DNA of 6,841 nucleotides from Candidatus Omnitrophota bacterium. Lineage in GTDB: Bacteria > NPL-UPA2 > BS750m-G34. Under the pieces are notes generated by a model. It made no database searches. It was not told the origin of the DNA and saw only the letters and a program-made list of their open reading frames with translations. Of the stretch, positions 1 through 5,652 are shown piece by piece. Where the stretch lies: NCBI GenBank assembly GCA_030640045.1, contig DAOWKF010000112.1, forward strand, positions 1 through 6,841, given 5' to 3'. A program made the position numbers and the translations under genes. Every line of letters starts with the position of its first letter. Positions within the stretch are counted from its first letter, which is position 1.

Positions 1-20
1 ATAAAATTAATGGTTTAATT

Positions 21-26
21 AAGGAG
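21..26 (+). promoter_or_regulatory. Ribosome binding site of the phosphofructokinase gene
   Basis: AAGGAG lies nine bases before the ATG at 36, a normal Shine-Dalgarno distance, and fixes that ATG as the start. The 35 bases before the gene are AT-rich and too short to show a promoter, so it cannot be told whether transcription begins here or in an upstream gene. Confidence 0.85.
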
Positions 27-35
27 CAAAATAAG

Positions 36-1118
36 ATGATAAAGCGTATAGGTATTTTGACCAGTGGCGGAGATTGCCCGGGGCTAAATGCAGTCATAAG
101 GTCGGTAGCCAAAAAGGCAATCAATAATGGCGTGGGGGTAGTAGGTATCAAGGATGGTTATGAAGGCCTTGTCCAAGGAAAAGGTGTCCGGCTTTCATAT
201 AGAGCTGTCTCAGGGATTCTAACTCTCGGCGGCACAATTCTGGGGACGTCTAACAAGGCTGACCCATTCCACTATGCAATAAAGAAGAGAGGTAAATTTA
301 TCTATAAGGACCTTTCACGACAGGCGATTGCCAATTTTAGAAAATGGAAATTAGACGCGCTTGTTGTTATCGGAGGGGATGGGACACTCAGTATTGGCTA
401 TAAGCTTTTTCAAAAAGGTATGCCTGTCATCGGTGTACCAAAGACGATCGACAACGACCTCATGGGCACAGATATTACCTTTGGATTTGATTCAGCCCTG
501 CGGGTTGCAACAGAGGCTATTGATAAGCTCCACACAACTGCCCAGTCCCATCATCGGGTCATGATTATTGAGCTGATGGGCCGCAATGCCGGCTGGCTGG
601 CACTCTATGCCGGCCTGGCAGGCGGAGGTGATGTAATCCTCATCCCTGAGATTCCCTATAATATGGATAAAATCTGCGAGAGGGTCCTGGGAAGAAGCCG
701 GAGGGGGAAACGTTTTAGTATTGTAGTAGTTGCTGAAGGAGCAAGGCCTTGCGGCGGTAAAAAAACAGTGAGTCAGATAATCAAGGATAGCCCTGACCCG
801 GTGCGTCTCGGAGGGGTGAGCAAGGTAGTATGTCAGGCAATAGAAAAATGCACAGGCCTTGAGACGAGGGTTACAATACTGGGGCATCTGCAGAGAGGGG
901 GTTCTCCTACTCCTTTTGACAGGATCCTTGCCTCCCGGTTTGGCGATAAGGCAGTGGACATGATTCTTAAAGGTAAGTTTGGATATATGGTAAATATAAG
1001 AGGGACCAAGACCGGCTCATATCCTTTAAGACTTGTGCAGAACAGGCAGAGAAAGGTCAAACCAAATTGTGAGATAGTAAAGGTAGCGAGGGCCGTAGAT
1101 ACATCTTTTGGAGATTAG
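36..1118 (+). CDS. pfkA: 6-phosphofructokinase, group III type (G104/K124 signature)
   Basis: This cytoplasmic enzyme phosphorylates fructose 6-phosphate to fructose 1,6-bisphosphate in glycolysis. The 360 residues span the full PFK fold: N-terminal GILTSGGDCPGLNA (6-19), GGTILGT (65-71), GGDGT (113-117), PKTIDND (135-141) with the catalytic Asp139, SHHR (171-174) and MGRNAG (181-186) for sugar binding, EGA (234-236), and GHLQRGGSP (283-291) with the phosphate-binding His and Arg. Gly116 corresponds to E. coli Gly104, which permits ATP, while Lys136 corresponds to position 124, where PPi-using enzymes carry Lys. Family knowledge links this Gly/Lys pair to group III enzymes such as the Streptomyces ATP-PFK, so ATP is the likelier donor, but PPi use cannot be excluded. 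Asn73 stands near the position of E. coli Arg72. The allosteric behaviour cannot be read from sequence. The next gene starts 11 bases after the stop. Confidence 0.95.
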   Translation: MIKRIGILTSGGDCPGLNAVIRSVAKKAINNGVGVVGIKDGYEGLVQGKGVRLSYRAVSGILTLGGTILGTSNKADPFHYAIKKRGKFIYKDLSRQAIANFRKWKLDALVVIGGDGTLSIGYKLFQKGMPVIGVPKTIDNDLMGTDITFGFDSALRVATEAIDKLHTTAQSHHRVMIIELMGRNAGWLALYAGLAGGGDVILIPEIPYNMDKICERVLGRSRRGKRFSIVVVAEGARPCGGKKTVSQIIKDSPDPVRLGGVSKVVCQAIEKCTGLETRVTILGHLQRGGSPTPFDRILASRFGDKAVDMILKGKFGYMVNIRGTKTGSYPLRLVQNRQRKVKPNCEIVKVARAVDTSFGD

Positions 1119-1123
1119 AGGAG
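1118..1123 (+). promoter_or_regulatory. Ribosome binding site of the fused Nfn gene
   Basis: GAGGAG begins on the last base of the phosphofructokinase stop codon and sits six bases before the ATG at 1130. Such close packing implies co-transcription and probably translational coupling of the two genes. Confidence 0.75.
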
Positions 1124-1129
1124 CTTTCG

Positions 1130-3286
1130 ATGTATAAAATACTGTCTAAAACTAAACTTGCCCCAAAAATTTTTCGCATGTCAATAAAAGCCCCTGATAT
1201 TTCCAGAAAACGCCTGCCCGGCCAATTTGTCATAATAAGAGTTGATGAGAATGGGGAGAGGATTCCCTTGACTATAGCCGGCGTAGATACAAAAGCCGGC
1301 AGTATCACAATTATCTTTCAGGCAGTCGGCAGGACTACTGAGCAGATGGCCTTATTAGAGGAAGGTGATTTTATAAAAGACGTTGCCGGCCCGCTCGGTA
1401 AGGCAACTCATGTTAAGAAGTTCGGCACAGTTGTGTGTATCGGCGGAGGCCTTGGAATAGCGTTGGTAAGCCCTCTCATAAAGGCAATGAAAGAAGCCGG
1501 GAATAAGGTCATAAGCATATTAAGCGCAAAGACAAAGGAGCTATTAATCCTGCATGATGACATTAAAGAAATTAGCGATGAGCTTAAGACAGCTACAGAT
1601 GACGGAACCGCAGGATATCATGGTTTCCCAACACAGGTCATGAATTCTATTATTAAGGAAGGGAAAGAAATTAATTTAGTGCTTGCAGTAGGCCCGGTCC
1701 CCATGATGCAGGCTATATCCGCAGTTACCAAGCCGCATAATATTAAAACGGTTGTAAGCCTTAATTCCATTATGGTTGATGGGACAGGGATGTGTGGTGG
1801 GTGCCGTGTAACAGTTGGCGGAGAGACACGGTTTACCTGCGTGGATGGACCTGAATTTGACGGGCACAAGGTCGATTTTAAAGAATTAACACAGAGGCTC
1901 CGCATATACGAAAAGGAAGAAAAAGGGAAAACTTCAGGGGTAAAAGATATTAAAAATTTTCATGAAGTCGCATTTGGTTTTACGCGAAAACAGGCCATTT
2001 TAGAAGCAGAGAGGTGCCTCCAGTGTAAAAAACCAAAATGCCGGGACGGGTGTCCTGTGAATATTGATATACCTGCATTTATCGCTCAAATCACTAAAGG
2101 GAATTTTGCCAATGCCATTCGCGTTATCAAGGAATCGAGCTGCCTGCCGGCTGTCTGCGGAAGGGTATGCCCGGCTGAGGACCAGTGCGAGAAAAGTTGT
2201 ATCTTAAGCAAAAAAGGGAAACCTGTAGCGATAGGGGCACTTGAGAGGTTTGCTTCTGATATGGAGATGGCTTCCGGAAAGATGGAGCTCCCGGCGATAA
2301 AAGAGAGAAAGGACATTAAAGTCGCTATAGTCGGCTCCGGGCCTGCAGGGGTAACCTGCGCAGGGGATTTGGCGAGAATGGGGTACAGGGTGACTCTCTT
2401 CGAGGCCTTTCATAAAGCCGGAGGCGTCCTCATCTATGGAATACCTGAATTTCGTCTGCCAAAAGATATAGTCCAAAGGGAGATTGATTATCTAGGTAAG
2501 ATTGGAGTAGATGTAAAATTAAATAGTGTCATTGGAAAGATATTTACTATAGATGAACTTTTAAAAAATGGCTATAAGGCTGTCTTTATTGGGACCGGCG
2601 CAGGCCTGCCTGTCTTTTTAGGTGTCCCAGGTGAAAACCTAAATGGGATAATGAGTGCCAATGAATTTTTGACAAGAAGCAATCTCATGAAGGCCTATGA
2701 TGCGCAGCATGAAACCCCGATACCCTGCAAGGAAAAAGTCGCTGTAATCGGCGGCGGTAATGTGACTATGGATTCAGCCCGGACTGCGATAAGGCTTGGC
2801 GCAAAAGAGGTGACTGTAGTCTACCGCAGGTCCAGGAAAGAGATGCCTGCAAGACCCTGTGAAGTCCGCCATGGCGAAGAGGAAGGTATAAAGTTTCATT
2901 TTCTTGCTAACCCCTTATCTTTTACCGGAGGGAGTGATAACTGGGTAAAATCCATGAAGTGTCAGAGGATGAAGCTGGGGGAGCCGGATGATTCAGGCAG
3001 GCAGAGACCTGTCCCTATTCCAGGAGATGAATTTACCCTCGATGTAGACGAGGTGATTATTGCTATTGGGAATGGGCCCAATCCATTAGTCCCTGCTACT
3101 ACCCCGGGGCTCGACACCAACAAATGGGGAAATATTATTGCGGATACTGATACAGCAAAAACGAGTAAAGAAGGTGTCTTTGCCGGCGGAGACATTGTCA
3201 CAGGCAGCGCTACTGTTATCTCTGCAATGGGCGCGGGTAGATTAGCAGCGAGGGAGATGGATAAGTATATTAATGAACAAACTTAA
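1130..3286 (+). CDS. nfnAB: NfnA-NfnB fusion: electron-bifurcating NADH-dependent reduced ferredoxin:NADP+ oxidoreductase
   Basis: Nfn enzymes reversibly couple NADPH oxidation to reduction of NAD+ and ferredoxin by flavin-based electron bifurcation in the cytoplasm. Residues 1-260 are the NfnA half: the flavin motif RIPLTIAG (44-51), NAD-binding GGGLGIA (105-111), and a [2Fe-2S] site with Asp218, Cys222, Cys225 and Cys237. Residues 276-718 are the NfnB half, similar to the glutamate synthase small subunit. It has Cys296, 299, 304 and 308, then Cys347, 353 and 357 with Glu372 in GALERF, giving two [4Fe-4S] clusters. FAD-binding VGSGPAG (401-407), NADPH-binding GGGNVTMD (541-548) and the C-terminal FAD motif FAGGD (685-689) follow. 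The joint is a charged linker at about 261-275 with no in-frame ATG, GTG or TTG, so it is a true fusion. The Asp and Glu ligands match known Nfn and argue against GltD or PyrK. No gltB or pyrD is in the window. Confidence 0.9.
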   Translation: MYKILSKTKLAPKIFRMSIKAPDISRKRLPGQFVIIRVDENGERIPLTIAGVDTKAGSITIIFQAVGRTTEQMALLEEGDFIKDVAGPLGKATHVKKFGTVVCIGGGLGIALVSPLIKAMKEAGNKVISILSAKTKELLILHDDIKEISDELKTATDDGTAGYHGFPTQVMNSIIKEGKEINLVLAVGPVPMMQAISAVTKPHNIKTVVSLNSIMVDGTGMCGGCRVTVGGETRFTCVDGPEFDGHKVDFKELTQRLRIYEKEEKGKTSGVKDIKNFHEVAFGFTRKQAILEAERCLQCKKPKCRDGCPVNIDIPAFIAQITKGNFANAIRVIKESSCLPAVCGRVCPAEDQCEKSCILSKKGKPVAIGALERFASDMEMASGKMELPAIKERKDIKVAIVGSGPAGVTCAGDLARMGYRVTLFEAFHKAGGVLIYGIPEFRLPKDIVQREIDYLGKIGVDVKLNSVIGKIFTIDELLKNGYKAVFIGTGAGLPVFLGVPGENLNGIMSANEFLTRSNLMKAYDAQHETPIPCKEKVAVIGGGNVTMDSARTAIRLGAKEVTVVYRRSRKEMPARPCEVRHGEEEGIKFHFLANPLSFTGGSDNWVKSMKCQRMKLGEPDDSGRQRPVPIPGDEFTLDVDEVIIAIGNGPNPLVPATTPGLDTNKWGNIIADTDTAKTSKEGVFAGGDIVTGSATVISAMGAGRLAAREMDKYINEQT

Positions 3287-4304
3287 AGAAGCTATGAATT
3301 ACAGGAGCCTCCCCAACGGAGAAGTGGAGTGTTTTCTCTGTAGCCACCACTGCCGCATCAAAGAAGGGAAGAGGGGGCGCTGTTTTGTGAGGGAGAATCA
3401 AAAGGGGAAACTCTACAGCCTCGTATACGGAAAGGCGATAGCTTCTCATATTGACCCCATAGAGAAAAAGCCCCTTTTTCATTTCCTGCCGGGATCCTTT
3501 AGCTATTCCATTGCTACAGTTGGGTGTAATTTCCGCTGTAAATTTTGCCAGAATTCTGATATCTCTCAGGGTCCCCGCCGCGGCCGTATTTTAGGCGCCG
3601 CTCTTTCTCCTGAAAAGATTGTCAGGGATGCCATGGCCAATAACTGCCGCAGCATTTCCTATACCTATACTGAACCAATTATCTTTTTTGAATATGCCTA
3701 TGATACTGCTAAGCTTGCTAAAAAAGAAGGGCTCTATAATAATTTTGTCACCAATGGATTTGCAACGCCCGAGACAATAGACCTTATGGCCGGAGTGATT
3801 GACGCAGCTAATGTAGACCTTAAGTCATTCTCTGAGGATTTTTATAAGAAACTCTGCGGGGCAGCTCTTCAACCTGTGCTTCGCGCTATAAAATATATGT
3901 ATAAGAAAGGCATCCGTATAGAGATAACCACCTTAATTATACCGGGGCAGAATGACGGGGAAAAGGAGTTGGCTGAAATAGCAGGATTTATTGCGTCTAT
4001 CTCTCAAGATATCCCCTGGCATGTCTCAAGATTCTACCCCCACTATGAGATGGATGCGATACCTCCTACACCTATGGAGAAGATAGACCTTGCGCGAGAT
4101 ATTGGTAGAGCGGCCGGGCTTCGGTATATATATGGAGGCAATGTCCCGGGGGGAGATTACGAAACCACGTATTGCCCTTTTTGTAAAGAGGCAGTTATCT
4201 CCAGGGCTGGCTATTCTATAAAAAAGATGAATTTTAAAAAAGGCCCTGATAATGAAACTTTGTGTGGAGCATGCGAAAACAAAATATCTATAACGGTAGA
4301 ATAA
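3273..4304 (+). CDS. amrS: AmmeMemoRadiSam system radical SAM enzyme
   Basis: A radical SAM protein of the AmrS family, whose substrate I do not know. The 343 residues begin with a Cys-rich segment (Cys20, 23, 27 and 37) typical of the family. The radical SAM motif CNFRCKFC (85-92) follows, with Cys85, 89 and 92 to bind the [4Fe-4S] cluster that cleaves S-adenosylmethionine. TYTEP (131-135) and the VDLKSF strand (181-186) belong to the barrel. Two CXXC pairs near the end (Cys301/304 and Cys331/334) look like a zinc ribbon or an extra cluster site. The ATG overlaps the Nfn gene by 14 bases. Its nearest SD-like AGGGAG (3251-3256) is 16 bases away, so translation probably relies on coupling. An ATG at 3294 would lose residues that match the usual N-terminus. 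The MEMO-AMMECR1 partner lies one gene downstream, which strongly supports the name. Confidence 0.92.
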   Translation: MNKLKEAMNYRSLPNGEVECFLCSHHCRIKEGKRGRCFVRENQKGKLYSLVYGKAIASHIDPIEKKPLFHFLPGSFSYSIATVGCNFRCKFCQNSDISQGPRRGRILGAALSPEKIVRDAMANNCRSISYTYTEPIIFFEYAYDTAKLAKKEGLYNNFVTNGFATPETIDLMAGVIDAANVDLKSFSEDFYKKLCGAALQPVLRAIKYMYKKGIRIEITTLIIPGQNDGEKELAEIAGFIASISQDIPWHVSRFYPHYEMDAIPPTPMEKIDLARDIGRAAGLRYIYGGNVPGGDYETTYCPFCKEAVISRAGYSIKKMNFKKGPDNETLCGACENKISITVE

Positions 4305-4325
4305 TTAATTGCTTGTCAGATATGG

Positions 4326-4332
4326 AAAGGAG
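4326..4332 (+). promoter_or_regulatory. Ribosome binding site deciding the DUF1015 start
   Basis: AAAGGAG ends eight bases before the ATG at 4341 but only two bases before an in-frame TTG at 4335. The distance selects the ATG. The 36 bases between the two genes hold nothing else recognisable. Confidence 0.85.
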
Positions 4333-4340
4333 AATTGACA

Positions 4341-5591
4341 ATGCCGCGTATAAAGCCGTTTAAAGGGGTTTTATATAATCAGAAGCTTCCTTTATCCATG
4401 GTCATATCCCCTCCCTATGATGTAATTTCTCCGCAACAACAGGCTATTTTCTATAAACGCCATCCTGCTAATGCCATAAGGCTGATTCTGGGGCAAAAAC
4501 ATCCGGGAGATAACCTCAAGCATAATCGCTATAAGCGCGCAGCGCATGTCTATAAAAAATGGCTCAAACAAAAAATATTGGTTGTGGACAATACCCCTTC
4601 TATCTATATCACCAGAGTAGATTTTAAAGAAGACGGCAGGGAAAAAACGCGATTAGGGTTTATTGCCGCTGCCAGTCTGAGGGGCAATAAAAATAGACTT
4701 CTCCCCCACGAGAGGACTTTTGCCGGCCCAAAAAGAGACCGCTTGAAGCTTATGCGCGCATGCCGCACAAATTTCAGTCAGATATTTACTCTCTATAGCG
4801 ATCCTGAAAAATCCATAACTAAATTGTTAAAGCCTTTTATGGCTAAGAAGCCGCATTTTAGAGTTAGATACAAAGGCGAAGAACATTTTATCTGGAAGCT
4901 GAGCCATACAAAGACTATTAACAGGCTAACAAAGATAATGCAGCATAAAGATATATTTATCGCTGACGGCCACCACCGATATGCAGTAACACATGGATTT
5001 AGCCGGGAGATGCAAAAAAGATTCGGCGCGCACGGATTTCCCGGCAGTCAGTACATTATGTTATATTTTTCTAACATGGATGAGGGAGAAGGGCTGTCAA
5101 TACTCCCGACACACAGGCTCGTAAGAGAAGGCGCAATAGATAGAGATAAATTAAAAAACCTTAAGGATTTTTTTACTGTCGTTTCAAAAAAATCCATACG
5201 GGATGCCGCTAAGGTCCTTAATAAAAACAGGCAGGCCTTTGGTCTTTTAACTAAAGGGGGATGTAGACAAGAAGTAAAAATATTTATCTTAAAAGACAGG
5301 GCCTTTATAAAAAAATTTATAAAAGGCAATTTTCCCCATGCAAAGGAAGCTTTAGCTACTACTATCCTGGATGAAGGGGTCTTGAAAGGCTTTTTAAAAC
5401 TAAAAAATTTTGAAAAGAATGTCTCTTATACAAGGGATATCAAAGAGGCCACATTTTTACTTCCTCCTGCCACTCTCGATGAGCTTAAGACCATAGCTTG
5501 CGCCGGAGAGAAGATGCCTCATAAATCTACCTACTTTTATCCGAAGCTGCTCTCAGGCTTGGTTATCTATGACCAAGAAAGAAGTCTGTAA
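4341..5591 (+). CDS. DUF1015 family protein, function unknown
   Basis: A 416-residue soluble protein of the widespread DUF1015 family (COG4198). The biochemical role is not established to my knowledge. Recognition rests on the family blocks, in order: IKPFKG (4-9), SPPYDVIS (23-30), LPHERTFAGPKRDR (121-134), IADGHHRY (207-214), ILPTHRL (254-260), and MPHKSTYFYPKLLSGLV (392-408) close to the C-terminus. There is no signal peptide or membrane segment. Length is normal and all blocks are intact. In other genomes the family often lies beside serA or serine-pathway genes; none is seen here. The GHHR core resembles short motifs in the ParB/sulfiredoxin-like fold, including the serine kinase SerK, which is only a hint. 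It starts at ATG 4341, not the in-frame TTG at 4335, because of the SD spacing. Its 3' end may overlap the next gene by 23 bases. Confidence 0.9.
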   Translation: MPRIKPFKGVLYNQKLPLSMVISPPYDVISPQQQAIFYKRHPANAIRLILGQKHPGDNLKHNRYKRAAHVYKKWLKQKILVVDNTPSIYITRVDFKEDGREKTRLGFIAAASLRGNKNRLLPHERTFAGPKRDRLKLMRACRTNFSQIFTLYSDPEKSITKLLKPFMAKKPHFRVRYKGEEHFIWKLSHTKTINRLTKIMQHKDIFIADGHHRYAVTHGFSREMQKRFGAHGFPGSQYIMLYFSNMDEGEGLSILPTHRLVREGAIDRDKLKNLKDFFTVVSKKSIRDAAKVLNKNRQAFGLLTKGGCRQEVKIFILKDRAFIKKFIKGNFPHAKEALATTILDEGVLKGFLKLKNFEKNVSYTRDIKEATFLLPPATLDELKTIACAGEKMPHKSTYFYPKLLSGLVIYDQERSL

Positions 5592-5652
5592 AACATCTAT
5601 TTTTATTTTTGCCTTTATCTTGCTCTGGCAAGGGATTATAATAACAGGGTGC
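5569..5652 (+). other. Possible lipoprotein signal peptide with lipobox
   Basis: If translation starts at ATG 5569, the first 28 residues have a basic n-region (Lys3, Lys4, Lys8), a hydrophobic stretch from Ile11 to Ile25 interrupted by Gln21, and the lipobox ITGC with Cys28 as the lipidation site. The frame stays open into the MEMO domain. Only six residues (EGGEIK) separate the Cys from the MEMO start, which is a short tether. T-rich DNA can read as Phe and Ile by chance, so this is plausible rather than proven. Confidence 0.5.

Noticed and set aside
492..887. Open reading frame on the minus strand inside the phosphofructokinase gene
   Set aside because: It is an overlap shadow: no recognisable domain, no SD, and the + strand gene is complete and conserved. 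The same applies to minus-strand frames at 833-1060, 1057-1308, 1618-1905, 2086-2316, 2204-2476, 2962-3201, 3270-3482 and 5048-5329, and to the + strand frame at 361-564.
1908..1956. Purine-rich GAAAAGGAAG stretch at the Nfn fusion joint as a hidden SD for a separate NfnB
   Set aside because: No in-frame ATG, GTG or TTG follows within the linker, so a separately initiated NfnB is not supported.
1130..3286. Glutamate synthase small subunit or dihydroorotate dehydrogenase electron-transfer subunit
   Set aside because: The chain contains both halves of Nfn, the Asp and Glu cluster ligands fit Nfn, and no gltB or pyrD partner is in the window.
3294..3296. ATG at 3294 as the start of the radical SAM gene
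   Set aside because: It has no better SD and would remove KEAMNY-like residues that correspond to the common family N-terminus.
4335..4340. TTG at 4335 as the start of the DUF1015 gene
   Set aside because: The SD AAAGGAG (4326-4332) would be only two bases away. ATG 4341 has proper spacing and gives the usual N-terminus MPRIKPFKG.
5606..5634. Possible terminator hairpin between DUF1015 and MEMO (TTGCC 5609-5613 with GGCAA 5627-5631)
   Set aside because: The stem is five pairs plus G-U wobbles with a 13-base loop, and the T tract lies before the stem rather than after it.
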